A DNA stretch of 64,000 nucleotides from Thermosulfurimonas sp. F29 (GCF_019688735.1 NZ_JAIFYA010000001.1:620001-684000); one strand, 5' to 3'. Shown: positions 16,031 through 24,293, counted from the first letter of the stretch. Program-made: numbers and translations. Notes: generated by a model not told the origin, from the sequence alone.

Positions 16031-16078
16031 GCTTTCCCTTCCGTCTCTTTCAAGTTATAAAATTTTCCGGAGCCCTCC

Positions 16079-17404
16079 ATGAGCGACGACAGGGAAATCC
16101 TCAAAAAACGCCTCTCCGAGTGCGAGGAGGAGCTGGCCCGCACCCGGGAACTTCTCCTTATAGACCCGGTTACCGGTTTTTTCAACGAAAGGGGATTCCT
16201 GCGGGCTCTAAGCGCGGAGATCTCCCGGTGTCTCCGCGAGGGGAGCTTTCTGGCCCTCACCCTGGCGGAGATTCAGAACCTGGAGTCCGTGGAGAATCTT
16301 TACGGACTCTACGGCGTTCAGAAGGTCCTCACCTTCGTGGCCGAACACCTGAAACGCCACCTCCGTGACTACGACCTGCTGGGGATCACCCCGCGCAACC
16401 ACCTGTGGATCGTGTCTTCCATCCGGAAGTCCGGGGAAGGGGCCCGGCTGGCCCAGCGCATCTATCGCCTGCTCAACGAGATCTCCTACGACGACGGGGA
16501 GCTGGTCTTCCCGGTTCGCAGCGCGGTGATAACCCGCATCGTTTGCGGAGGGGCCACCCCGGGGGAACTCCTTAACCAGTCCCTGAAGCTCCTGCCCGAT
16601 GCCCGCCTGGCCCGCGAACCGCTGATCCTCCTCGGCGGTGAAACCCCCCGTCAGAAGACCCTGGAACGGGAGGTCTTCCGCACCATAGCCCGGGGCGAAC
16701 TGGCCATAGCCCTCCAGCCGGTCATCAACATTCAGACCCGCAAGACCGTGTTCTACGAGGTCCTGGCCCGCTTCGTGTCCGAGGAGGATACCTTCTCCGC
16801 CGGCACCTTCATGCCCTCGGTGGAACACCTCGGTCTTTTCGAGGAGATGGATCGTCAGATCCTCTACAAGGCCATGGTCCTTCTCAAGGAATCGCCGGAG
16901 ATCGGTCGAGTGGCGGTGAACATATCCCAGGAATACGCCCTGAGGGACCTGGCCAACGAGGTTCTGGAATGGACCCGTTCCCTAGAGATCTATCCCCAGG
17001 ACCTCATCCTGGAGATCAACGAAAGGAAGAGCCACTTCTCTCCCCTGGCCCTCTCCTCGAAACTCAACTTCCTCAAGGCCGAGGGTTTCACCCTGAGTCT
17101 CGACGACTTCGGGGTGGAGAGCGCCAACCTCTTTCTCCTCCGGGACATTCCTTGGGATCTGGTCAAGGTGGACGGCCGCTTCGTGAGGGGGCTCCTCACC
17201 AACGACTTCGACCGCAAGGTCCTGCGCTTTCTTTCCGATTGTGCCGCGCTGCTGGGGTTCAGGCTGGTGGCCGAACAGGTGGAGGAGGAGAGGATCCTCA
17301 AGGAGGTGGCCCGATTCGGAGTCCTTTACGCCCAGGGGTTCTACTGCGGGGAACCGGAACTCATCCCCGAGACCCGCCTCATCAAACCCCCGCGCAGGGA
17401 TTGA
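16079..17404 (+). CDS. Cyclic-di-GMP phosphodiesterase: degenerate GGDEF domain plus EAL domain
   Basis: A 441-residue cytoplasmic protein with no membrane segment. Residues about 25-180 have the diguanylate cyclase fold (IDPVTGFFNERGFLRAL at the start), but the active loop reads LLGITPRNHLW where GGDEF should stand, so it cannot make c-di-GMP. Residues about 205-435 form an EAL domain. Catalytic and metal positions are largely kept: YEVLARF for EAL, VAVNIS, ILEINERKS, SLDDFGVES, LVKVDGRFV and VAEQVEEE. It is therefore a likely c-di-GMP phosphodiesterase with a sensor-like GGDEF relic. The gene stands alone. Confidence 0.88.
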   Translation: MSDDREILKKRLSECEEELARTRELLLIDPVTGFFNERGFLRALSAEISRCLREGSFLALTLAEIQNLESVENLYGLYGVQKVLTFVAEHLKRHLRDYDLLGITPRNHLWIVSSIRKSGEGARLAQRIYRLLNEISYDDGELVFPVRSAVITRIVCGGATPGELLNQSLKLLPDARLAREPLILLGGETPRQKTLEREVFRTIARGELAIALQPVINIQTRKTVFYEVLARFVSEEDTFSAGTFMPSVEHLGLFEEMDRQILYKAMVLLKESPEIGRVAVNISQEYALRDLANEVLEWTRSLEIYPQDLILEINERKSHFSPLALSSKLNFLKAEGFTLSLDDFGVESANLFLLRDIPWDLVKVDGRFVRGLLTNDFDRKVLRFLSDCAALLGFRLVAEQVEEERILKEVARFGVLYAQGFYCGEPELIPETRLIKPPRRD

Positions 17405-17626
17405 TCACCGCCGGAGGAGATTCAGGATCAGGGTAAGAAGCACGCTCAGGAGGAGACAGGTGGCCAGGGGAAAGTAAAAGGTGAAGTTGCCCCGGCGGAT
17501 GAGTATGTCGCCGGGCAGACGGGGAAGGAAGGAAATCTTGGGAAGGACCCAGACGATCAACCCCGCCAGAACCAGAAAAAGACCGAAGAGGACGAGCATC
17601 TTCCCGAGGTCCGCAAAAGGGTTCAT
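17405..17626 (-). CDS. DUF2905-type small membrane protein
   Basis: A 73-residue protein with two hydrophobic helices (about 9-27 and 50-70) flanking LPRLPGDILIRRGNFTFYFPLATC, the DUF2905 signature. Function is unknown. Its start codon overlaps the queH stop by ATGA, so it is translated with queH. Confidence 0.85.
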   Translation of the reverse strand: MNPFADLGKMLVLFGLFLVLAGLIVWVLPKISFLPRLPGDILIRRGNFTFYFPLATCLLLSVLLTLILNLLRR

Positions 17627-18186
17627 GAGGACCCCCTCCTTCGGCGACGGAGTTTTTTGTCGTAGCGTTCCTCTTCGCTAAAGATACATCCGCAGTAGGC
17701 CTGACGGTAGATCCCCAGCTCCAGGGCCTCCTTCTGGCCCCTGCGGTAGCCCTCCCGAAAGTCCCGGTAAAGAAAAGCAATCCCGAAGCGCCGGGCGAGT
17801 TCCTCGCCCATGTCCCGCAGGAGCTCGTGTTTCTGGAAGGGACTGTAGAGGAGCGTGGTGGAGAAAGCGGGATAGCCGAGGCTTCTGGCCAACCGGGCCG
17901 TCTCGCGCAGGCGAAGGTAATAACAGACCTCACAGCGGTCCTCCTCCCGGAAGACCACCTCCCGCAGAAATTCCCGCAGTCCGTAATCCCGGTGCCAGAT
18001 CACCTCCAGATCGCGCTTTTCCGCCACCTCTCTCAGGGCGGCCATCCGCCTGCGAAACTCTCGGTAGGGATGGATGTTGGGATTGTAAAAGAAACCCACC
18101 GGTTCCACCCCCTCCCCTCTCAGGACCCGGAGGGGATAAAGGGTGCAGGGTCCGCAGCAGGTGTGAAGCAACACCTTCCTTTCCAT
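17623..18186 (-). CDS. queH: Epoxyqueuosine reductase QueH
   Basis: A 187-residue protein with the QueH cysteine pattern: LHTCCGPCTLYPL at the N-terminus, DRCEVCYYLRL in the middle and YCGCIFSEEERY near the end. These bind a [4Fe-4S] cluster and zinc. It reduces epoxyqueuosine to queuosine in tRNA and replaces the cobalamin-dependent QueG. The ATG at 18186 gives the family start MERKVLLHTCCGPC; longer frames upstream have no family match. It is divergent from the zinc-ribbon gene across a 93-bp gap that holds an FNR-type box. Confidence 0.93.
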   Translation of the reverse strand: MERKVLLHTCCGPCTLYPLRVLRGEGVEPVGFFYNPNIHPYREFRRRMAALREVAEKRDLEVIWHRDYGLREFLREVVFREEDRCEVCYYLRLRETARLARSLGYPAFSTTLLYSPFQKHELLRDMGEELARRFGIAFLYRDFREGYRRGQKEALELGIYRQAYCGCIFSEEERYDKKLRRRRRGSS

Positions 18187-18216
18187 CCCTTTCAAAAGTG
18201 TAATCCCTTGGACGGT

Positions 18217-18230
18217 TTGATCCAGATCAA
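18217..18230. promoter_or_regulatory. FNR/CRP-type operator
   Basis: TTGAT CCAG ATCAA is an exact match to the FNR consensus dyad TTGAT-N4-ATCAA. It lies between divergent queH and the gene at 18280. Its centre is 41-42 bp upstream of the start point predicted by the -10 at 18253, which is the class II activator position. Confidence 0.75.
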
Positions 18231-18252
18231 GGTATGCTGGAGAAAAGGGTCC

Positions 18253-18258
18253 TAAATT
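18253..18258 (+). promoter_or_regulatory. -10 element of an FNR/CRP-activated promoter
   Basis: TAAATT at the proper distance from the FNR-type dyad. No good -35 is present, as expected for a class II activated promoter. The ribosome site GAGGAGG follows about 10 nt later. Confidence 0.5.
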
Positions 18259-18279
18259 AAAGGCACGAGGAGGTAAGGG

Positions 18280-18831
18280 ATGCGCTGTCCGGGACAGGAT
18301 ACGAGATACTGGGGCGAGGACGCCATCTTTGAGGAGCCCTGTCCCTTCTGCGGAAGGGAACTGGAGTTCTTCAAGGACGACACCGTGCGGAGGTGCCCCG
18401 GATGCGGCCGTCAGGTGCCCAATCCCCGTATGGACTTCGGGTGTGCGGCCTACTGCAAGTACGCGGAACAGTGTCTGGGAAACCTCCCGCCGGAATTGCT
18501 CGCCCAGAGGGGAGAACTCCTGCGCGAACGGGTGGGACTGGTGGTGAAGCGGACGCTGGGAAGGGACTTCGCCCGGCTGGAAAGGACCCTGGAGCTGGTG
18601 CAAAAGGTGGAGGCCCTGATACGGGTTCACAGGGATTCTCCCGGGGCCTCCCTTATCGCCGCCTACCTCTTTTACCTCTCTCCCGAGGAAAGGAAGCGGG
18701 TGGCGGAGGAAGCCCGGCTCCCGGAGGTGCTGCTGGAGGAGGTTCGGGAAATCCTTTCCGGGATTTCCGGAGAACCCCTTCCGGAAAAATTCCTGAAAAG
18801 GGAGGAAGACCATGGCCAGGACTCTGCGTAA
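18280..18831 (+). CDS. Zinc-ribbon protein of unknown function, operon with ferredoxin-like gene
   Basis: A 183-residue protein. The N-terminal third has two CxxC knuckles (PCPFCGREL, RCPGCGRQ) and then MDFGCAAYCKYAEQCLG with three more cysteines, suggesting a zinc ribbon plus a second metal or Fe-S site. The rest is helical. I recall similar N-termini in proteins annotated as phosphohydrolases, but no HD doublet is visible, so I assign no activity. A strong GAGGAGG site precedes the ATG. Its 3' end overlaps the next gene by 20 nt. The FNR-type site upstream suggests redox control. Confidence 0.7.
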   Translation: MRCPGQDTRYWGEDAIFEEPCPFCGRELEFFKDDTVRRCPGCGRQVPNPRMDFGCAAYCKYAEQCLGNLPPELLAQRGELLRERVGLVVKRTLGRDFARLERTLELVQKVEALIRVHRDSPGASLIAAYLFYLSPEERKRVAEEARLPEVLLEEVREILSGISGEPLPEKFLKREEDHGQDSA

Positions 18832-19540
18832 GATCATCGAGATCGACGAGGAACTGTGCGACGGTTGCGGTCAGTGCGTGACCGCCTGCGAGGAGGGGGC
18901 CATTCAGATCGTAAACGGAAAGGCCCGCCTGGTGGCGGAGAAGCTCTGTGACGGTCTGGGGGCCTGCATAGGAGAGTGTCCGCGGGGAGCGCTTCGCATC
19001 GTGGAACGCGAGGCCGAGCCCTTCGATCACCACGCCGTGGAGGAGCACCTGAAACGCCTCCGTGCCGAGGAAAAACCCCTGAAGCTTGCCTGCGGCTGTC
19101 CCGGTAGTCAGGTGCGGGAATTCGCCCCGGTGAAGGCCCCCGCGGCCCCGGGACACATTCCCTCGGCCTTAACCCAGTGGCCGGTCCAGATCCGCCTGGT
19201 GCCTCCCTCGGCTCCTTTTCTCAAGGGGGCCGACCTTCTCGTCGCCGCCGACTGCGTCCCGGTGGCCTATCCGGAGCTCCACACCCGGCTCCTTCCGGGA
19301 AAAAAGATCCTGATCGGCTGTCCCAAGTTCGATCCCGCGGAGGAGTATGTGGCCCGCCTCAGTGAGGTCCTGCGCCAGGCGAGACCCGGAAGCGTAACGC
19401 TCGCCATCATGGAGGTGCCCTGTTGCCGGGGTCTGGCCCTCATCCTGGAGGAGGCCCGGCGCCGGGCCGAAACGAATATCCCCATACGGGTCGTGGTTAT
19501 AAGCGCCCGGGGCGAAGTCGTCCGCGAGGAGGAACTTTAG
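18812..19540 (+). CDS. 4Fe-4S dicluster ferredoxin-domain protein
   Basis: A 242-residue protein. Residues about 9-65 are a bacterial ferredoxin domain: CDGCGQCVTAC is complete, and the second motif reads CDGLGACIGEC, with Leu in place of the second cysteine. The rest is an alpha/beta domain with further cysteines (KLACGCPGSQ, AADCVPVAY, IGCPKFD, EVPCCRGLAL). Homologues occur beside redox enzymes in anaerobes and are called ATP-binding or ferredoxin proteins; their role is not known. It is translated in an overlapping operon with the zinc-ribbon gene. Confidence 0.8.
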   Translation: MARTLRKIIEIDEELCDGCGQCVTACEEGAIQIVNGKARLVAEKLCDGLGACIGECPRGALRIVEREAEPFDHHAVEEHLKRLRAEEKPLKLACGCPGSQVREFAPVKAPAAPGHIPSALTQWPVQIRLVPPSAPFLKGADLLVAADCVPVAYPELHTRLLPGKKILIGCPKFDPAEEYVARLSEVLRQARPGSVTLAIMEVPCCRGLALILEEARRRAETNIPIRVVVISARGEVVREEEL

Positions 19541-19629
19541 GTGGGTTTCTTCTCGGTCTTTAAAAACCAGAAGAGAAAAACTGCCAGTATTAGGGAAGAC
19601 ATAACGAATAACCAGAATAGAGAGTCCAT
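19537..19629 (-). CDS. 30-residue single-pass membrane miniprotein
   Basis: A short frame starting MDSLFWLFVMSSLILAVFLF and ending in a Lys/Glu-rich tail, giving one membrane helix. AGGAGG lies 7 nt before the ATG, within the last codons of the upstream 60-residue membrane protein gene. The stop overlaps the end of the ferredoxin gene on the other strand. The good ribosome site and coupling to the upstream gene support it. No family is recognised. Confidence 0.65.
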   Translation of the reverse strand: MDSLFWLFVMSSLILAVFLFWFLKTEKKPT

Positions 19630-19630
19630 T

Positions 19631-19813
19631 TTACAGCCTCCTGAGGAGAAGAGTACCGGTAATTACGCTCAAGGTTACAAAACATAAACCACCGATGAGC
19701 GTCTTAAAAGGACCTCCTTTAATCAAAGCACCGACCACTAATCCTCCGAAGCTAATTTTGGCGATATCAAAACAAAACTCGGAAAGCTTTTTCTTCTGTT
19801 CGGCGTTAAGCAT
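19631..19813 (-). CDS. Small two-helix membrane protein
   Basis: A 60-residue protein with a charged N-terminus (LNAEQKKKLSEFCFDIAKIS) and two hydrophobic segments (about 21-33 and 39-57, GGLCFVTLSVITGTLLL). It resembles small uncharacterised membrane proteins of the DUF6722 kind, but I am not certain. It is followed after 1 nt by the 30-residue membrane miniprotein, so the two form a minimal operon between two ferredoxin-type genes that read the other way. The region is more AT-rich than its neighbours. Confidence 0.6.
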   Translation of the reverse strand: MLNAEQKKKLSEFCFDIAKISFGGLVVGALIKGGPFKTLIGGLCFVTLSVITGTLLLRRL

Positions 19814-19843
19814 TTATTCCATTCTATCGAGGAGGAAAATCCC

Positions 19844-20644
19844 ATGCAATGGACTCCCGGGGCGGAGGCTCTCCTAAAAAGGGTGCCCTTTTTCGTGAGA
19901 AAACGGGTAAGGAAGGAGGTGGAGGCCTGGATCTCCGCGCAGGGAAAGGACCTGGTCACCGAGGAGGATTTTCTGCGGGCCAGGGAGACCCTGAGAGGTA
20001 AGGCCGCGGAGGCCCGGGAGGGCTGGTCGGTGGAGGCCTGCTTCGGGGGGTCGGGTTGCGAAAACGCCCTTACCGACTCCCGGGACCTCCTCAATAAGGT
20101 GGAAGAAATTCTGAGGGAGGCCGACCTTACCTCCTTTCTAAGGGAGAGGGTGGGGGGTCCGCTGAAACACCATCACCAGTTTCGGGTGGCCTTTTCGGAA
20201 TGCCCCAACGCCTGTTCCCGGATCCACATCGCCGATTTCGCCGTCCACGGTCGGATCCTTCTCGAAATAGAACCCGGTCTTTGCAGTTTCTGCGAATCTT
20301 GCCTCGAGGTGTGCGAGGAGGAGGCGGTGCGTCTCACCGAAGCCGGTCCCCTGGTGGACGAGGAGAGGTGCGTGGCCTGCGGAGCCTGCACCCGGATCTG
20401 TCCCACCGGGGCTCTCCGGGAAGCGCAACGCGGATATCGGGTGCTGGTGGGTGGGAAGCTGGGTCGTCGCCCCCGTCTGGCCACCGAACTGGTCCCCTTC
20501 ACCGACGCCGAGGGAGTGCTTCGGGCCCTGAAAAGCGTGCTCGCGCTCTACCGGGCCGAAAACCGTCGCGGCGAACGCCTGGGGGCCATCATCGAGCGGA
20601 TGGGCTGGGAGGAGTTTCGGAAAAGAGCCCTTTTAGAAAAATAA
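19844..20644 (+). CDS. Small siroheme sulfite-reductase-like protein fused to 2x[4Fe-4S] ferredoxin
   Basis: A 266-residue protein in three parts. Residues 1-45 (WTPGAEALLKRVPFFVRKRV) match the PCP_red/DVR-like N-terminal domain. Residues about 60-135 are a nitrite/sulfite-reductase half domain with the paired cysteine motifs ACFGGSGCENA and SECPNACSR, the layout that holds siroheme-coupled [4Fe-4S]. Residues about 145-190 are a ferredoxin domain (CSFCESCLEVC and CVACGACTRIC). This is the design of small assimilatory or Dsr-related sulfite reductases of anaerobes. The electron donor and true substrate are unknown. AGGAGG precedes the ATG. The 3' end overlaps the PilZ-like gene by 56 nt. Confidence 0.8.
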   Translation: MQWTPGAEALLKRVPFFVRKRVRKEVEAWISAQGKDLVTEEDFLRARETLRGKAAEAREGWSVEACFGGSGCENALTDSRDLLNKVEEILREADLTSFLRERVGGPLKHHHQFRVAFSECPNACSRIHIADFAVHGRILLEIEPGLCSFCESCLEVCEEEAVRLTEAGPLVDEERCVACGACTRICPTGALREAQRGYRVLVGGKLGRRPRLATELVPFTDAEGVLRALKSVLALYRAENRRGERLGAIIERMGWEEFRKRALLEK

Positions 20645-21443
20645 TCACCTCCTCCGGGAGCTTCTTCACCCACATCATGTGGAGGTAAGTTCGCTCTCCC
20701 TCTACCCGCACCCCGCGGTTGAGCCCCACCAGCCCCAGACTCAGAGCCATTCCCTTATCCCCCTCCGTAAGACCGGTACGGAAGTAAAGGGGAAAGGTCT
20801 CCCTGGGAAAAGTAAGAATCTTACGGATAAAAACGCAGGCCCCGCTGCGGGAGATATCCTTCAGAAAGAAGATCTTTCCCGGGGAGGCCATTATCCTTTC
20901 GAACTCCTCGGCCACATTTTCGCTCTCATCGATGATGAGGTCATAAACATAGAACTTCCCGATGTGTCCCAGGGCCTCCCTCGAGACATTGGTATCCCGC
21001 AAAAGGAAAAACTTTCCGGAAAGCAGGGCCTCGAAGAGTTCCAGCGGAAGCGGAGAAAGAAAAACCACCCTCTCACCGGGAATCTCCAGACGGGGATCCA
21101 CCCGGGGATTAACGAATTCAAGGTAAACCAGAGACTCCCCTATCTTTCTGATGACACCCTGAAGCACATACCGCACCCGATCCGTGGCGATCACCACGAG
21201 AAGATTTTCCTTCTCCTGAAGGGATGGAGGTGTAGAAAGGAACTCCAGCAGGGCGGACTCGGGAGAGGCCTTCTTCACCCGGGCCGGGTGGATCTTTCCG
21301 TCGTGGAAGACCAGAACGGGCCTTTTTCCGGCCAGGACCTCCTTCTTTAGATCCCGGGGCAACCTCTCCAGGGAATTGATCTGAACATTTCTCTTATAAA
21401 GGGTCTCACGGAGGTAGGCCGGAATGACGATCTTCTCGGGCAT
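20589..21443 (-). CDS. PilZ/YcgR-like domain protein (tentative)
   Basis: A 284-residue soluble protein. The middle (LVVIATDRVRYVLQGVIRKI) resembles a YcgR-type N-terminal domain. FLKDISRSGACVFIR near 195 resembles the PilZ D-x-S-x-x-G element that contacts c-di-GMP, but the RxxxR motif is not clear. A role as c-di-GMP effector is therefore only suggested. AAGGAGAG lies 5 nt before the ATG, and the first 38 nt overlap the end of the cbiO gene. The 3' end overlaps the siroheme-ferredoxin gene convergently. Confidence 0.5.
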   Translation of the reverse strand: MPEKIVIPAYLRETLYKRNVQINSLERLPRDLKKEVLAGKRPVLVFHDGKIHPARVKKASPESALLEFLSTPPSLQEKENLLVVIATDRVRYVLQGVIRKIGESLVYLEFVNPRVDPRLEIPGERVVFLSPLPLELFEALLSGKFFLLRDTNVSREALGHIGKFYVYDLIIDESENVAEEFERIMASPGKIFFLKDISRSGACVFIRKILTFPRETFPLYFRTGLTEGDKGMALSLGLVGLNRGVRVEGERTYLHMMWVKKLPEEVIIFLKGLFSETPPSPSAR

Positions 21444-22182
21444 GGATCTCTCCTTTGAGTATTCTGGCGAAAAGGGGCATGTCCAGCCCGAAGCGGTGCA
21501 GGAGCTCCTCGTCTAGGAGAGCGCTACGGGGGTCTCCCGCCTCGGTGGCCCGCCCCCGGTAAAGAAAGATCACGCGATCCGCGACCTCGTAAGCCAGCTC
21601 CAGGTCGTGGGTGGCTATGAGTTTGGTCTCCGGAAGCTCCCTCATTAGCCCCACGAAGCGCCGGCGGGCCCGGGGATCGAGATTGCTGGTGGGTTCGTCG
21701 AGGAGAAGCACCCTCGGACGCATGGAAAGGACCGTGGCCAGAGCCACCCGTCGTTTTTCCCCGAAGCTCAGGTGGTGCGGACTTCGTTCCTCGAATCCGG
21801 AAAGACCCACCCGGGCCAGGGCCTCCCGCACCCGTTCGGCCACCTCTTCCTCGGAAAGGCCCATCTGCCGCGGTCCGAAGGCCACATCCTCAAACACAGT
21901 AAGGGAAAAGAGCTGATGGTCCGGATCCTGGAAGAGAAAACCTATCTCCAGGCGCCGGGGATCCCGGAGACCGGAAAGAGGCCGCCCCCGATAGAGGACC
22001 TCCCCGGAAGAGGGTTCCAGGAGCCCGGCCATAACGAGAAGCAGGGTGGACTTTCCCGCACCGTTCGGTCCCAGAAGGACCACCGTCTCCCCCTCCTGAA
22101 CCTCAAGATCCACCCCGCCGAGGGCCTCCCGGCCCCCGGGATAGCTGTAACGCACCCCCCGCACCACGAAGACGGAGGACAT
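21406..22182 (-). CDS. cbiO: ABC transporter ATP-binding protein, CbiO/ECF type
   Basis: A 258-residue ATPase with Walker A GPNGAGKST, Q-loop FLFQDPDHQLF, signature LSFGEKRRVALA, Walker B VLLLDEPTSNLD and switch His in IATHDLELA. FQDPDHQLF and the spacing are typical of CbiO/EcfA subunits that drive cobalt, nickel or vitamin uptake. No membrane partner (CbiM, CbiN or CbiQ) is adjacent, so its transport partner must be elsewhere. The start lies 2 nt after the helicase stop. Confidence 0.85.
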   Translation of the reverse strand: MSSVFVVRGVRYSYPGGREALGGVDLEVQEGETVVLLGPNGAGKSTLLLVMAGLLEPSSGEVLYRGRPLSGLRDPRRLEIGFLFQDPDHQLFSLTVFEDVAFGPRQMGLSEEEVAERVREALARVGLSGFEERSPHHLSFGEKRRVALATVLSMRPRVLLLDEPTSNLDPRARRRFVGLMRELPETKLIATHDLELAYEVADRVIFLYRGRATEAGDPRSALLDEELLHRFGLDMPLFARILKGEIHAREDRHSGLPP

Positions 22183-22184
22183 GT

Positions 22185-24293
22185 TCAGATCCTTTCCAGC
22201 CTGGCGAATTTGAGGTGGAGGGTCTTTTCACCGTGGCCCGTAAAGTAAACCCTGACCTTCTCGCCCCCCAGCACATCCCGCACCTCGCCCTCCCCGAAGC
22301 GGGGATGCCAGACCACATCTCCAGGCCGAAACCCGTCCCCCGCGGGCTCTTCCTCCGCCGGGGGTTCGGCTTCCTCGCGCCAGGGTTCGTAAAGATCCGG
22401 AGGAATCTCCTCCAGAAAACGCGAGGGTTTCAGGATAACTCTTCCCTCCCCGGGCACATAACCGGTGACCGGATGACACAGGAAGAGATTTTCCCGGGCC
22501 CGGGTGACCGCCACATAAAAAAGCCTCCTTTCCTCCTCGAGGTCCTCCTCGCGGGCGGCGTAAGCCGAGGGAAAACGACCCTCCGAAAGGGAAATCACGA
22601 AGACGGTGTGCCACTCCAGCCCCTTGGCGGAGTGAACGGTGGAAAGGATCAGGTGATCCTCGTCCTCGGTCTCGGGTTCCAGCCCCGCCACCGAGGACTC
22701 CGGAGGCTCCAGGGCGAGATCGGCCAGAAACTCGGAAAGATCCCCGTACTTGTGGGCCAGGGTGAGGAGGCTTTCGAGGTCCCGTTCCCTCTTCGGGTAG
22801 TCGTCGTGATAGATCCTTTCGAGAAGGGGTTGATAGTACTCGATGAGACGGGCCAGTCTCTCCTCCACCGAGGACCCTCGTCTAAGGTCGAGTAAGGTCT
22901 CGGCCAGACGCGTAAGCCCCCTTTCGAAGGAGGGTCGGGCCGGAAAGCGCCGAAGAACCTCCACCGGATCGGGGGCCTGGCGTAGATAGGCGATGATCTT
23001 CTCGGCGGTCCGGGGTCCCACCCCTTCCAGGAGAAGAAGCACCCTGTGCCAGGAGAGAAAATCGCGGGGATTGAGGATGATCCGGAGGTGCGCCACCACA
23101 TCCTTTATGTGCGCGGCCTCGATGAGCTTGAGCCCCCCGTACTTTACGAAGGGCAAATCCCTCTTGGCCAGCTCAAGCTCCAGGTCAAAGGAGTGAAAGG
23201 CCGCCCGAAAAAGCACCGCTATCTCCGAAAGGGGTATCCCCTCCTCCCGGAGCTCCAGGATCCTCTCGGCGATGAAACGGCTCTGATCCGCCTCGTCCCG
23301 GGCTCGATAGAGCACCGGTTTGCGCCCCCCCTCCCGCCTGGTGAAAAGACACTTGGTATACTTTTCCCGGGCCCGGGCGATCACCGCATTGGCCAGATCC
23401 AGGATGGGCTGGGTGCTGCGGTAATTCTCCTCCAGTTTAATGATCCTGGTTCCGGGAAAGAGTTTCGGAAAGTCCAGAATGTTTCTAAAGTTGGCCCCGC
23501 GAAAGGCGTAAATGCTCTGAGAGTCGTCCCCCACCACCATCACATTTCCGTGGCCCTCGGCCATGAGACGCACGATCTCGGCCTGAAGACGGTTGGTGTC
23601 CTGATACTCGTCCACCATGATGAACTCGAACCGCCGGGAAACCTCCTCCCGCACCCCGCGGTGCTCGAGAAGCACCCGGTACCAGTTGAGCAGAAGATCG
23701 TCGTAGTCCATGAGCTGGTGTTCCCGCTTGTAGCGCTGGTACTCCGCAAAGAGACGCTCTATCTCGGGAAGGTGGTCCAGAAAGTGGGGATATTCCCTCT
23801 CCAGGATCTCCTTAAGGCTCCGTCCCTGATTGATGGACTTGCTGAAAAGGGAAAGCAGGGTGTCCTTTTTGGGGAAACGCCGCCCTTTTTCGGAAAGACC
23901 CAGAGCCGAACGGAGGAGGTTTACGGCGTCCTCGGCATCCCCCCGGTCGAGCACGGTAAAGTTGGGACCGTAACCCAGGAGGTATCCGTATTCCCTGAGC
24001 ATCTGGTGGGAAAGCGAGTGAAAGGTCCCCCCGGAGACGCGTTCACAGGAGGCGTCGAGGACCAGAGCCGCCCGCCGGAGCATCTCCCGGGCGGCCTTGC
24101 GGGTGAAGGTGAGAAGGAGGATCCTTTCCGGAGGCACGCCCTCCTCCACCAGCCGGGCCACGCGGAAGACCAGGGTCCGGGTCTTACCGGAACCGGCCCC
24201 GGCGATGACCAGAACCGGCCCGAAAATGGTTCGCACCGCCTCAAGCTGGGCCGGATTTAGCTCCCTCGCGTAGTCCACTCGCCTTCCCATCAT
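22185..24293 (-). CDS. pcrA: UvrD/PcrA-type DNA helicase
   Basis: A protein of about 702 residues of helicase superfamily 1A. Motif I is AGAGSGKTRTLVFRVARL, motif II MVDEYQDTN, motif III VVGDDSQSIYAFRGA, motif IV LEENYRSTQPIL, then HSAKGLEWHTVFVIS and VAVTRARENLFL. A PcrA-like C-terminal tudor domain follows (GDVVWHPRFGEGEVRDV). It unwinds 3'-5' in repair and at stalled forks. I start at the ATG at 24293, directly before the conserved YARELNPAQLEAV; a longer frame adds 37 unconserved residues across the promoter. It is divergent from dnaN. Confidence 0.95.
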   Translation of the reverse strand: MMGRRVDYARELNPAQLEAVRTIFGPVLVIAGAGSGKTRTLVFRVARLVEEGVPPERILLLTFTRKAAREMLRRAALVLDASCERVSGGTFHSLSHQMLREYGYLLGYGPNFTVLDRGDAEDAVNLLRSALGLSEKGRRFPKKDTLLSLFSKSINQGRSLKEILEREYPHFLDHLPEIERLFAEYQRYKREHQLMDYDDLLLNWYRVLLEHRGVREEVSRRFEFIMVDEYQDTNRLQAEIVRLMAEGHGNVMVVGDDSQSIYAFRGANFRNILDFPKLFPGTRIIKLEENYRSTQPILDLANAVIARAREKYTKCLFTRREGGRKPVLYRARDEADQSRFIAERILELREEGIPLSEIAVLFRAAFHSFDLELELAKRDLPFVKYGGLKLIEAAHIKDVVAHLRIILNPRDFLSWHRVLLLLEGVGPRTAEKIIAYLRQAPDPVEVLRRFPARPSFERGLTRLAETLLDLRRGSSVEERLARLIEYYQPLLERIYHDDYPKRERDLESLLTLAHKYGDLSEFLADLALEPPESSVAGLEPETEDEDHLILSTVHSAKGLEWHTVFVISLSEGRFPSAYAAREEDLEEERRLFYVAVTRARENLFLCHPVTGYVPGEGRVILKPSRFLEEIPPDLYEPWREEAEPPAEEEPAGDGFRPGDVVWHPRFGEGEVRDVLGGEKVRVYFTGHGEKTLHLKFARLERI

